A model generated the notes under the pieces. That model was not told the DNA's origin. It worked only from the letters and a program-made list of their open reading frames with translations, and searched no databases. Position numbers and translations under genes: made by a program. Of a stretch of 53,591 nucleotides of DNA, positions 16,217 through 24,292 are shown piece after piece (within the stretch, counting starts at the first letter, position 1; the number at the start of each line of letters is the position of its first letter). The DNA is from Gordonia jinhuaensis (GTDB lineage: Bacteria > Actinomycetota > Actinomycetes > Mycobacteriales > Mycobacteriaceae). The stretch lies in NCBI RefSeq assembly GCF_014639795.1, contig NZ_BMGC01000027.1, positions 1 through 53,591 of the forward strand. The letters run 5' to 3'.

Positions 16217-16842
16217 CCGTCCTCCACTGCTCGTTTGAACAGGTCGAGTTTGGTCTTCGCCGGCCGCCCGGCGTCGATGTATTTCTGGCGGATGCGTTTG
16301 AGGTAGTCGTTGACCGTGTCGGGGTGGATGCCCATCAGTTCGGCCACTCGCGCCGACGTCTCACCCGAGGCGTAGAGAGTCAGCACGCGCGAGAGCTGCG
16401 GGCTCAGGTCGACGCCGGCGAGTGCGGGATCGGAGTCGACCGCCGCGGCCCATTCGGTGGTGAGTACGGCGTCGCCGGAGAAGGCGCGACGGATCGCCGA
16501 GACCACCTCAGCCTCGGGAGCGGATTTGAGGACCACACCGAGTACACCGGCACGCGCGGCCGATCGCAGGAGTTCGGGCCATTCCCCGGAGGTGTAGACC
16601 ACGGTGGTGATCCCGGCGTCGGTGAGCCGGAGGACGTTCTCGCGCGGCGTGGTCCCGTCGGTGAGACGCAGATCGAGCAGGACAACGTCGACGCCGTCGA
16701 CACCGGAGAGCAACCCGCTCACGGTGTCGCTGTGACCGGCGAACACCAGATCGTCGTGGCGGCTCAGCAGCGCCTTGATTCCCCAGACGGGCGACTGATG
16801 ATCATCGATCATCGCCACCCGGCACACCGGGTCTGCCTTCAT
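16171..16842 (-). CDS. NarL/FixJ-family response regulator
   Basis: This 223-residue regulator has an N-terminal receiver with acidic pocket VAMIDDHQ, phospho-acceptor Asp in DVVLLDLRLTDG and conserved Lys in LGVVLKSAP. It is joined to a LuxR-type helix-turn-helix at about 155-215 (LSPQLSRVLTLYASGETSARVAELMG). The C-terminal part RIRQKYIDAGRPAKTKLDLFKRAVEDGW matches the tail of the protein at 13015-13596. The start is uncertain: ATG 16842 gives a normal N-terminus, while a GTG at 16863 would add seven residues; neither has a good ribosome-binding site. It is the first gene of the sensor operon and divergent from the iron-linked lipoprotein gene. Confidence 0.88.
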   Translation of the reverse strand: MKADPVCRVAMIDDHQSPVWGIKALLSRHDDLVFAGHSDTVSGLLSGVDGVDVVLLDLRLTDGTTPRENVLRLTDAGITTVVYTSGEWPELLRSAARAGVLGVVLKSAPEAEVVSAIRRAFSGDAVLTTEWAAAVDSDPALAGVDLSPQLSRVLTLYASGETSARVAELMGIHPDTVNDYLKRIRQKYIDAGRPAKTKLDLFKRAVEDGWLPTPRRLGEHDAH

Positions 16843-16959
16843 ACTCCGACATGGTGACACCACGCGGACGACTGCGCCTGCCGAGCCGTCCCAATCGCGC
16901 GAACACTCGACATGCGCACCTCACCGCAGCCCCCGAGCCCACCCTCGCCGATCGCTGCC

Positions 16960-16978
16960 TTAGCATTGCCTTACCTAT
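16960..16978 (+). promoter_or_regulatory. IdeR/DtxR-like iron box
   Basis: TTAGCATTGCCTTACCTAT matches the 19-bp IdeR/DtxR consensus (TTAGGTTAGGCTAACCTAA) at 13 of 19 positions, including both outer half-sites. It ends 17 bp before the start of the lipoprotein gene that leads into haem oxygenase and HmuTUV. That is the position expected for iron-dependent repression. The score is moderate; a position-weight scan is needed. Confidence 0.6.
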
Positions 16979-16995
16979 CCGAAGGAGAGTGCACA

Positions 16996-17535
16996 ATGCA
17001 GGTTCGCAAGGTGGTCGCAGCGGCAGCGCTGACCGGAGCACTGGCATGCGGCATCGCCGCCTGTGGCGACGACGACAACTCGTCGGCGTCCGACCTCGGC
17101 GCGAGTGCGTCCAAGGCCGTCAATGCCGCGTCGAGTGCCGTGTCCAACGGCTACGACCGGGCCTCGTCCGCGGTCGTGCAGGCAACCACGTTGAGCACCG
17201 GCGACGCGCAGAAGATCCTGCGCACCGTCGTCGACCCGAACACCTCCGCCGAGGACGCCGCCAAGCAGGTCGACTCCTCCGACGCGTCGATGGGTCAGCA
17301 GCTGCACGGATTCGCCCAGGGCGCCAGCCAGGGCGGATACACCCCCGAGGCCTTCACTGTGACCAAGGTGACCGCCAACGGCACCGACAAGGCCACCGCC
17401 GACGTGTCGGTGAAGAGCCCCCATGCTCCGCAGCCGGTGACCGTCCAGTACGGCTACACCAAGGTCGACGGCGACTGGAAGCTCTCCGAGGACGCAGCCA
17501 AGTCGCTGCTGTCGATGGCCGGCGGCCCGCACTGA
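16996..17535 (+). CDS. Secreted lipoprotein of unknown function
   Basis: This 179-residue protein has a signal peptide with lipobox (LACGIAAC, Cys about 18), then an Asp/Ser-rich stretch. The C-terminal fold includes VTKVTANGTDKATADVSV and YGYTKVDGDWKLSEDAAKSLL. That pattern (ligand-like variant strands ending in a DGDWKL turn) resembles small actinobacterial lipoproteins with an NTF2-like domain. The ATG is set by GAAGGAG 6 bp upstream. It sits behind an iron box and 93 bp ahead of the haem oxygenase gene, so a role in iron or haem supply is possible but not shown. Confidence 0.85.
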   Translation: MQVRKVVAAAALTGALACGIAACGDDDNSSASDLGASASKAVNAASSAVSNGYDRASSAVVQATTLSTGDAQKILRTVVDPNTSAEDAAKQVDSSDASMGQQLHGFAQGASQGGYTPEAFTVTKVTANGTDKATADVSVKSPHAPQPVTVQYGYTKVDGDWKLSEDAAKSLLSMAGGPH

Positions 17536-17628
17536 CCACCGGCGCGTGACCGTCGCGGACCCGATCGAGATCCCGACTACTTCACACAACTGAATTCCCC
17601 TGCCCGCGAACGTGACCCGGAGAAGAAC

Positions 17629-18264
17629 ATGTCGTTTGTGACACGGCTGCGCAGCGAGACCCAGCAGGCGCACACCGACGCCGAACAGTCGGAGTTCATC
17701 GGGGCGCTGCTACGGGGGGAACTCGACGCCGACGCACTCACCGACCTCCTCGCGCAGTATCACCCGGTGTACCGGGCCCTCGAGGAGGTCGGTGACGGCC
17801 TCGCCGACGATCCGATGGTCGTCCCCTTTCTGTCGGAGGATCTGCGGCGACTCCCGTCGCTGGAGGCCGATCTCGCTGCGCGCCGGGGTGATCGATGGCG
17901 CGAGGCGCTGACCCCGCTGCCCGCCTCGACCGCGCTGGCCGAGCGGATCGCGGCGACCCGCCACGACCCGGTGGCCTTCCTGGCCCATCACTACACGCGG
18001 TATCTCGGCGATCTGTCCGGTGGTCAGATCATCGCCACGCTGGTGGGACGCCACTACGACATCGACCCCGAACACCTGGCCTTCTACCGATTCGACTCGA
18101 TCGGCAAGCCCAAGGTCTACCGCGATCACTATCACCAGTTGCTCGAGTCTGCGGCATGGACCGAGCCGCAGCGCACGCACTTCATCGACGAGTGCATCGT
18201 GGCCTACCGGCTCAACCGCGAGCTGTTCGACGCGCTGGCCGTCCGACCGACGTCGTCGCGGTGA
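17629..18264 (+). CDS. hmuO: Haem oxygenase
   Basis: This 211-residue enzyme opens the haem ring to biliverdin, CO and free iron, using reductant-supplied electrons. The proximal ligand is His in RLRSETQQAHTDAE near residue 16. The distal helix motif YLGDLSGGQ, with its flexible glycines, is at about 125-133. The length equals that of HmuO of corynebacteria. GGAGAAG precedes the ATG. The stop overlaps the GTG of hmuT, linking haem breakdown directly to haem import. Confidence 0.96.
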   Translation: MSFVTRLRSETQQAHTDAEQSEFIGALLRGELDADALTDLLAQYHPVYRALEEVGDGLADDPMVVPFLSEDLRRLPSLEADLAARRGDRWREALTPLPASTALAERIAATRHDPVAFLAHHYTRYLGDLSGGQIIATLVGRHYDIDPEHLAFYRFDSIGKPKVYRDHYHQLLESAAWTEPQRTHFIDECIVAYRLNRELFDALAVRPTSSR

Positions 18265-19391
18265 CGTCGATGCCACAGAGGACACCGAGGACACTGAGGA
18301 CACCGAAGTCACCGGGGACCTCACCGCGGACCACGCTCGCGGCGATCTGCGCACTGCTCACCGGGATCGCGATCCTGGCGGGCTGTTCGACCTCGCCGAT
18401 CGACCGCACCTCATCGACCACGTCATCGGGGATGGCACGGTCGGACTCGGGTGCGCATCTGGCTGAAGGGCCGGCCACCGCGACGCTGCCCTCGGCCGAC
18501 CCGGTGCCGATCAACTCTGCTCCGTCTGTCCATCTGCCGGTGACCGTCACCGACCACGACGGCAGGCGGGTGACGATCACCGACACCAGCCGCATCGTCG
18601 CACTCGACCAGTACGGCACCTACGGGACCACGGTTTTCGCGCTGGGCCTCGGCTCACATCTCGTTGGACGTGACATCGCCACCAAATTCCCTGCCGCCCA
18701 ATCGATCCCGAATCTGGTTGCCGACGGGACGTCGGTGAACATCGAGTCGGTGATCGCAGTGCATCCCACCGTGGTGCTCACCGATGCCTCACTTCCGTCG
18801 GTCTACGGCGCCAGACAGCAGCTGGAGCGTTCGGGCATCCCCGTCGTGGTGGGCGACCCGGCTCGCACGGTGGCCTCGTCCAGCTCGGAGATCGAGTTCG
18901 TGGCCGACGCACTCGGCGTGCCCGAGGCCGGACAGGCACTTGCGGCGCGTACACAGAGCGAACTCGCCCAGGCGAGATCGCTGTCGGAGGGGCATACCGA
19001 CGACCACAACCGACCGCGCGTCGCCTTCATCTACGCCCGCGGCACCGGGCTGCTCATCCTCGGCGGCCCGGGCTCTGGTGCCGACTCGCTGATCGAGGCG
19101 ATCGGCGCGGAGGACGCCGGTACTGCGGCGGGCCTGCACGATGCGTTCACCTCGCTGACCTCCGAAGGGCTCATCGCCGCGAAACCCGATGCCCTGCTGA
19201 TGATGACGGACGGACTGAAATCCGTCGGCGGTGTCGACGGGCTGGAGAAGATCCCCGGCGTGGTACAGACACCCGCAGGGGCGCACCACCGGGTGATCGA
19301 CGCCGACGACGGACAACTGCTGTCGTTCGGCCCGCGCACCGGGGAGGTCGCGATCGCGCTCGCGCGCGCGCTCTACCGTCAGCAGTCATGA
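18261..19391 (+). CDS. hmuT: Haem ABC transporter substrate-binding lipoprotein
   Basis: This 376-residue lipoprotein has signal sequence and lipobox ILAGCS near residue 40. The class III binding-protein fold (about 90-370) has RIVALDQYGTYGTTVFALGL, IESVIAVHPTVVLTD and LSFGPRTGEVAIALARAL. HmuT proteins bind haem at the cell surface and pass it to HmuUV. The GTG at 18261 overlaps the hmuO stop (GTGA); an ATG at 18270 is an alternative. The N-terminus contains a run of 9-bp repeats encoding RTPRTLRTP, an unusually Thr/Pro-rich leader. The Tyr and His residues that would bind haem were not assigned. Confidence 0.92.
   Translation: MTSMPQRTPRTLRTPKSPGTSPRTTLAAICALLTGIAILAGCSTSPIDRTSSTTSSGMARSDSGAHLAEGPATATLPSADPVPINSAPSVHLPVTVTDHDGRRVTITDTSRIVALDQYGTYGTTVFALGLGSHLVGRDIATKFPAAQSIPNLVADGTSVNIESVIAVHPTVVLTDASLPSVYGARQQLERSGIPVVVGDPARTVASSSSEIEFVADALGVPEAGQALAARTQSELAQARSLSEGHTDDHNRPRVAFIYARGTGLLILGGPGSGADSLIEAIGAEDAGTAAGLHDAFTSLTSEGLIAAKPDALLMMTDGLKSVGGVDGLEKIPGVVQTPAGAHHRVIDADDGQLLSFGPRTGEVAIALARALYRQQS
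18278..18313. repeat. 9-bp tandem repeat at the 5' end of hmuT
   Basis: Four units (GAGGACACC, GAGGACACT, GAGGACACC, GAAGTCACC) lie within the signal-peptide region of hmuT. Unit changes keep the frame. Confidence 0.8.
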
Positions 19392-20461
19392 CGAGGTCTG
19401 GGCAACACGTCCTCGCACGGATGCGCGGCAGGGTCGGCACGAATGTCGTCGTCATGGTCGCACTCGTGATCATCCTGCTCGCCGTGGTGGTACTGGCCGC
19501 GGCGATCGGACAGGTGCACATCTCCCCCGGCGCGGTCACCGCATCCCTGATGCACCACATCGGGATCCCGCTGGGCACCCTGCCCGATCAGACCGGTGAG
19601 GACACCCTGTGGAACGTCCGCCTGCCACGTGTGGCACTGGCGATCATCGTCGGCGCCGCGCTGGCCTGCGCGGGGGCGCTGCTGCAGGGGGTGTTCGCCA
19701 ACCCCCTGGCCGAACCCGGCATCATCGGCGTCTCGTCGGGCTCGGCGGCCGGTGCGGCGGGTGTCATCGCGATCGGCGGGCTCGGCGTCGCCGGGTATGC
19801 CGTCGCCGGGGGCGCCTTCCTCGCCGGCCTGGGCACCACGGCGGTGGTGTATCTGCTCTCCCGGTCGGGTGGACGTACCGAAGTGCTCACGCTGGTCCTC
19901 ACCGGGATCGCGATCAACGCCTTCGCCGGCGGCCTCATCGCGCTGTTCACATTTCGCGCCACGCCCTCGGCGCGCGACCAGATCGTGTTCTGGCAGTTGG
20001 GCAGTCTCAACCGCGCCACCTGGGATCAGGTCGCGATCGTGGGGCCGGTCGCGATCGTCGGGATCCTCGGTGCGCTGGCACTGGCACGACGCGTCGACCT
20101 GCTGTCGCTGGGCGAATACTCGGCCCGCCACCTCGGGGTCGACGTCGAACGCACGCGCAAGATCAGCGTCGCGATCGTCGCTCTGCTCACCGCGGCAGCC
20201 GTCTGCTTCTGCGGCATCATCCTGTTCGTCGGACTGGTGATCCCGCACATCATGCGGATCATCGTCGGTCCGGCGCATCGGATACTGATCCCCGCCTCGG
20301 TGCTGGCCGGAGCGATCCTGCTGGTGCTCACCGATCTCGGCGCGCGCACCCTCGTCGACTACGCCGATCTGCCGCTGGGCATGATGACCTCGCTCGTCGG
20401 CGGACCGGTGTTCTTGCTCCTCATGCGCCGCGAACGCACGAAACTGGGCGGATGGGCATGA
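19388..20461 (+). CDS. hmuU: Haem ABC transporter permease (FecCD family)
   Basis: This 357-residue permease of the FecCD/BtuC type has about ten membrane helices. Family marks are RLPRVALAIIVGAALACAGALLQ, NPLAEPGIIGVSSGSAAGA, FWQLGSLNRATWDQV, CGIILFVGLVIPHIMRIIVG and the C-terminal PLGMMTSLVGGPVFLLLM. It moves haem delivered by HmuT. It overlaps hmuT and hmuV by ATGA junctions. Confidence 0.95.
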   Translation: MTRSGQHVLARMRGRVGTNVVVMVALVIILLAVVVLAAAIGQVHISPGAVTASLMHHIGIPLGTLPDQTGEDTLWNVRLPRVALAIIVGAALACAGALLQGVFANPLAEPGIIGVSSGSAAGAAGVIAIGGLGVAGYAVAGGAFLAGLGTTAVVYLLSRSGGRTEVLTLVLTGIAINAFAGGLIALFTFRATPSARDQIVFWQLGSLNRATWDQVAIVGPVAIVGILGALALARRVDLLSLGEYSARHLGVDVERTRKISVAIVALLTAAAVCFCGIILFVGLVIPHIMRIIVGPAHRILIPASVLAGAILLVLTDLGARTLVDYADLPLGMMTSLVGGPVFLLLMRRERTKLGGWA

Positions 20462-21243
20462 GGCCGGACACCACCGCGGCCGTGCAGATGCGCGACGTCA
20501 GCGTCGACCGCGGCGACCGGAGGGTGCTGAGCGAGGTGAGTCTGCGCGTGGAGCCCGGCCAACTGTGCGCGGTTCTCGGCCCCAACGGCGCGGGCAAATC
20601 CACCCTGGTGGGCGCGTTGTCGGGCACGATCGCACTCGGCGCCGGATCCGTGGAACTCTCCGGTGACGACATCGCCGGGCTGTCACCGGTGCAGCAGGCC
20701 CGACGCCGGGCGGTACTGCCTCAGGAGCACGTGGTCGGCTTCTCGTTCACCTGCCGTGAGGTGGTGCAGATGGGCCGCTTCCCGTGGAACCGCACGCGCC
20801 GCAACAGCGATGACGACGCAGCCGTGGCTGCGGCGATGACCGAATGCGGAGTCAGCGAGTTCTCCGATCGGCCGTTCTCCACACTGTCGGGCGGCGAGCG
20901 GGCACGCGTGGCGCTGGCGCGCGTGTTCGCTCAGGAGACAACCGTTCTGGTACTCGACGAACCCACCGCCGCACTCGACCTGCAGTATCAGGAGTCGGTG
21001 ATGGAACTCGTACGGGCGCGTGTCGATGCCGGCGCCGCGGCACTGGTCATCGTGCACGACTTGTCATTGGCAGCGAGCTTCGCCGACACCACGGTGATGC
21101 TCGACCACGGACGGGTCGCCGCGGCCGGCCCGCCCGCGACGACGCTGACCGCCCAGCGCGTGGAACAGGTGTACGGCGTAGACGTCGTCGCCGGAGTGCT
21201 CGACGGACAACCGGTCATCGTGCCGCGGCGCCGTCGGAACTGA
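20458..21243 (+). CDS. hmuV: Haem ABC transporter ATP-binding protein
   Basis: This 261-residue ABC ATPase has Walker A GPNGAGKST at about 42-50, a Q-loop in VLPQEHVVGF, signature LSGGERARVALARVF, Walker B TTVLVLDEPTAALDL and an H-loop in VIVHDLSLA. It energises HmuU. The ATG at 20458 overlaps the hmuU stop; an ATG two codons earlier is possible. It is the last gene of the haem operon; a tandem repeat and a hairpin follow. Confidence 0.95.
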   Translation: MRPDTTAAVQMRDVSVDRGDRRVLSEVSLRVEPGQLCAVLGPNGAGKSTLVGALSGTIALGAGSVELSGDDIAGLSPVQQARRRAVLPQEHVVGFSFTCREVVQMGRFPWNRTRRNSDDDAAVAAAMTECGVSEFSDRPFSTLSGGERARVALARVFAQETTVLVLDEPTAALDLQYQESVMELVRARVDAGAAALVIVHDLSLAASFADTTVMLDHGRVAAAGPPATTLTAQRVEQVYGVDVVAGVLDGQPVIVPRRRRN

Positions 21244-21267
21244 CAGATCAGGGCGTCGATCACTCGC

Positions 21268-21311
21268 GGCGGTGACGAAAAACGGCGGTGACGAAAAACG
21301 GCGCTGACGAA
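21268..21311. repeat. 16-bp tandem repeat after hmuV
   Basis: Two exact copies of GGCGGTGACGAAAAAC are followed by a 12-bp part copy with one change, directly downstream of hmuV. Together with GGGTCGGCCGACG repeats at 21452-21479 it makes this gap repeat-rich. Confidence 0.9.
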
Positions 21312-21366
21312 TCAGGCGCCGGAAGAACAGGTTCTGGCGAGCCCGTCTGCAGGCGCGCCACGCAGA

Positions 21367-21409
21367 GCAGCGGCGGCACCGGCAGAGGGATACCGGATGC
21401 CGCCGCTGC
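21367..21409. terminator. Bidirectional terminator hairpin between hmuV and a converging gene
   Basis: A 12-bp perfect stem (GCAGCGGCGGCA with TGCCGCCGCTGC) is extended inward by CCGG/CCGG. It lies between two converging genes and can serve both. There is no T-tract. Confidence 0.7.
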
Positions 21410-21496
21410 GGGCACAGGTGCACCGCCGTGCGGGCGGGGCACCTGGGTCTTGGGTCGGCCGACGCGGGTCGGCCGACGTGGTTGGCCTGGGCGGGG

Positions 21497-21796
21497 TCAG
21501 GAGCCGAAGGCCAGCGGGATCCAGTTGCCGAACAACCAGAATCCCCATCCGCGGTGCTGGTCGCGGTAGGGCACCACCGGCTGACCCTGGTAGTTGAACG
21601 GGTGGGCGTTCGGGCGCACCACCGGGGCATGCGACTGCGGCCGAGGCGTCGGCGCCTGCTGCTAGTGGACCTGCTGTGTGCCACCGCCGGAGTGCGGTGC
21701 CGGTGCTGCCGAAGCGAGCCCCGCGCCGACCCCGAGGCCTGCTGCTGCGACGCTGCCCGCGGCCACGGTGCCGATGGCGATCTTCCTCAACCTCAT
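21497..21796 (-). pseudogene. Small secreted protein gene interrupted by an in-frame TAG
   Basis: From the ATG at 21796 the frame runs 100 codons to a TGA at 21497, with a single TAG at codon 45 (21662-21664). Before it lies a signal peptide of about 31 residues (LRKIAIGTVAAGSVAAAG, cleavage near ASAAPAP). After it the frame reads QQAPTPRPQSHAPVV, then HPFNYQGQPVVPYRDQHRG and WGFWLFGNWIPLAFGS. The coding pattern continues across the stop, and CAG (Gln) to TAG is one base change. I read this as one secreted protein broken by a nonsense mutation, or a base-call error. No annotated function is known to me. Confidence 0.7.
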
Positions 21797-22071
21797 GTCC
21801 TCAACCTCTCTCGTTGCTCGTCGGTCCCGCGAATGCCGTGGACCTGCGGCGCGGCCGGTGTGTCACCCGCCTGCCGACCACACAGACGTTAGGAACCGGA
21901 ACTGGTGTTTTCCGTTGTGCGAGCTGGCAATCAGCTGTGCCTCATCGGCAGCGCACACACCGGGAGGGCACGCACCGGCGGTACCGGGGGAACACAGCAC
22001 CGCACGGTCACGCCCGGCGGTCGCCGTAGGCTACGGATGAACCAGTCGAACATCAGGAAGTGGTATTGCAC

Positions 22072-23075
22072 GTGAGCAACCTCGAGATCGATCCGGTCGA
22101 AACCGACTGCGTCCCGACTCCGCCTGCGCATTCACGGCCCGACGGACTGGCCGTGGAGATCCTGACCGCACGAGACGTACCGCTGGGCGGTCCGCGCGCC
22201 ATGACGGTGCATCGCACATTGCCGCAGCGGCAGCGATCTCTGATCGGCGCCTGGTGCTTCCTCGACCACTACGGTCCCGACGACGTGTCGGTCACCGGCG
22301 GCATGGATGTGCCGCCGCATCCGCACACCGGACTGCAGACGGCGAGCTGGTTGTTCACCGGCACCATCGAACACCGTGACACCAAGGGCAACCACGCGAT
22401 GGTCCTGCCCGGTGAGCTCAATCTGATGACCGCGGGCCACGGCATCGCACACACCGAGGTGTCCACCCCCGACACAACCGTGCTGCACGGCGTGCAGTTG
22501 TGGATCGCGTACCCGACAACGCCCGCGAAACGCCCCGCGACTTCGCACATTACGCACCCCCTGAGATCGTGCGAGAGGGCTTGAGCGCCAGGGTTTTTCT
22601 GGGGACACTGCTCGGTAGCACCTCTCCGGTCACCACTTTCACGCCACTGGTCGGCGCCGAGATCACGCTCGCACCGGGCTCCCGCATCGATCTCGATGTC
22701 GATCCGGCCTACGAACACGGCATCCTGGTGGATCTGGGTGAGGTGGTGGTCGACACGACACCGGTGCCGCGGCGCGAACTCGCCTACGTCGGCATCGGCA
22801 CAGACGTCATCCCGCTGAGCAATCCCGGTGACGAGCCGGCTCGGATCATGCTGCTGGGTGGGCAACCCTTCGGCGAGGAGATCCTCATGTGGTGGAACTT
22901 CGTCGGGCGCACCCATGAGGAGATCGTCGGCTATCGCACCGAATGGGAGAACCACAGCGAACGTTTCGGACAGGTGCAGGGCTACGAGGGTCCGGTACAA
23001 CATCTGCCCGCTCCCCCATTGCCGCATACCCGGCTGCGCACGCGCGTGAATCCCCCTCCGCGCGTCGACGACTGA
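22072..23075 (+). pseudogene. Pirin-family protein gene with a one-base deletion
   Basis: Pirins are two-domain cupin (RmlC-like) proteins of about 300 residues. The first frame carries the N-terminal cupin: HRTLPQRQRSLIGAWCFLDHYGP, VPPHPHTGLQTASWLF, HRDTKGNHAMVLPGELNLMTAG and GIAHTEVSTPD, with the metal-binding His and Glu. It is intact to LHGVQLWIA, then leaves the family. The frame one base off resumes exactly there with PDNARETPRDFAHYAPPE and completes the second cupin, ending in EIVGYRTEWENHSERFG. Two bases (22510-22511) stand where a codon is expected, so one base is missing. The GTG start at 22072 is likely but not certain. This is decay or a sequencing error. Confidence 0.85.
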
Positions 23076-23179
23076 TTGTCACGGCAACTACCCTCGGACG
23101 GGGCAGGACCCGCGCGGGCGAAGCAGACGGCCGCACACATCATCCCCGCGGGTGGGTGACGACCAGGAGAGGTGGGGTC

Positions 23180-23521
23180 ATGTCGACTCTGACCGACAAG
23201 ACCGGCGCCGCAGTGACGGTGTCGGAGAACGCAGACAAGTCGCGCTACGAGGTGAGCACCGAGGGCACCATGGCCGGTTTCACCGCCTACGCCGACCGTG
23301 GCGATCAGCGGATCTTCTATCACACCGAGGTCTCACCGGAGTTCGGCGGACGCGGCCTGGGCACCATCCTCATCGAGCAGGCGCTCACCGACGTACGCGC
23401 ACAAGGCAAGCGCGTCGTGGGCGTGTGCCCGATGGTCGCGGCCTACCTCACCAAACATCACGATTTCGACGACATCACCGATCCGGTGACCCCGGAGATC
23501 CTTGCTTACCTGAAGGCCTGA
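23180..23521 (+). CDS. Small GNAT-like N-acetyltransferase (YjdJ type)
   Basis: This 113-residue protein is a minimal GNAT fold. RYEVSTEGTMAGFTAYADRG gives the first strands. The acetyl-CoA loop EVSPEFGGRGLGTILIEQAL contains the G-x-G-x-G/A-like GGRGLG. VVGVCPMVAAYLTKHHDF is the typical ending of the stand-alone Gcn5-like YjdJ family. The substrate is unknown. The ATG at 23180 follows GGAGAGGTGGGG. A strong hairpin ends the transcript. Confidence 0.9.
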   Translation: MSTLTDKTGAAVTVSENADKSRYEVSTEGTMAGFTAYADRGDQRIFYHTEVSPEFGGRGLGTILIEQALTDVRAQGKRVVGVCPMVAAYLTKHHDFDDITDPVTPEILAYLKA

Positions 23522-23549
23522 GGTCTGGCGAGAGAGTGCATCGACGCCG

Positions 23550-23583
23550 CACAGCCGCGCCGGGCGTACCCGACGCGGCTGTG
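23550..23583. terminator. Bidirectional terminator between the GNAT and FMN-reductase genes
   Basis: A 10-bp stem (CACAGCCGCG with CGCGGCTGTG) is stacked, after one mismatch, on CGGG/CCCG around a CGTA tetraloop. It lies 28 bp after the GNAT stop and between converging genes. Confidence 0.85.
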
Positions 23584-23632
23584 TCGTGTTCAGGGCGCTG
23601 TCGCGTTCAGTGCGGTGTCGTATTCAGGGCGC
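23582..23632. repeat. 17-bp tandem repeat, three copies
   Basis: Three adjacent units (TGTCGTGTTCAGGGCGC, TGTCGCGTTCAGTGCGG, TGTCGTATTCAGGGCGC) follow the terminator directly and reach to within 7 bp of the stop of the converging flavin reductase gene. Confidence 0.9.
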
Positions 23633-23638
23633 GAGACG

Positions 23639-24292
23639 TCAGTTCTCGAGCCCCATGAGGCGGGCGAAGTTGCCGATCCCGGCCTCCTCCTCATCTTCGG
23701 TCCGCTGCGCTGCACTCTCCGCCGGGCGGCGGCGCACACTACGCCCGCTGCCGGAGAGAATGTCGGCCAGTTCGCCTGCGGCACGGTCGATCCGGTCGCC
23801 CAGGGTGGCCGTGTCACCGGTGTTGCCCGCCCAGTCCTCCGATGCGGCGTACACGCCGGTCGGCAGCACGATCGCGCGCAGGTAGCTGAACATCGGGCGC
23901 AGAGCGTGGTCGAGCACCATCGAATGTCTCGGACTGCCACCGGTCGCGGCGATCAGCACAGGCTTTCCCGCGAAGCTGTCCTTGTCGACGATGTCGAAGA
24001 ACACCTTGAACAGTCCGCTGTAGGAGGCATTGAACACCGGAGTCACCGCGATCACGGCATCGGCGTCCTCAGTGGCCTCGATGATCTCCTTCGCACCGCC
24101 GACTCCGTATCCCGACACCAGACTGGTGGCGAGGTCGACGGCGCGATCCCGCAAGTCCACCGAGGTGATCTCCAGATCCGCACCGGTTGCCGAATGATAC
24201 TGTGCAGCAACCGATTCGGTGAGTCGATCAGCCAGCAGCCTCGTCGACGACGGATTGCTCATGCCGGCGTTGACCACTACCAGTCGTGTCAT
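23639..24292 (-). CDS. NADPH-dependent FMN reductase (CE1759-like)
   Basis: This 217-residue flavodoxin-like reductase supplies reduced FMN to a partner monooxygenase. It begins MTRLVVVNAGMSNPSSTRLLAD, with the phosphate-binding loop SNPSSTR. It continues with VIAVTPVFNASYSGLFKVFFD and PVLIAATGGSPRHSMVLDHALRP, which are hallmarks of the CE1759-type reductases. It ends in a polar tail (RRRPAESAAQRTEDEEEAG). The ATG at 24292 would overlap the original stop of the upstream luciferase-like gene as TGATG, so the two form one operon and one redox pair. Confidence 0.92.
   Translation of the reverse strand: MTRLVVVNAGMSNPSSTRLLADRLTESVAAQYHSATGADLEITSVDLRDRAVDLATSLVSGYGVGGAKEIIEATEDADAVIAVTPVFNASYSGLFKVFFDIVDKDSFAGKPVLIAATGGSPRHSMVLDHALRPMFSYLRAIVLPTGVYAASEDWAGNTGDTATLGDRIDRAAGELADILSGSGRSVRRRPAESAAQRTEDEEEAGIGNFARLMGLEN

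Noticed and set aside
21268-23632. CRISPR array
   Set aside because: The repeats are directly tandem, of 14-17 bp with no spacers, and no cas gene is present.
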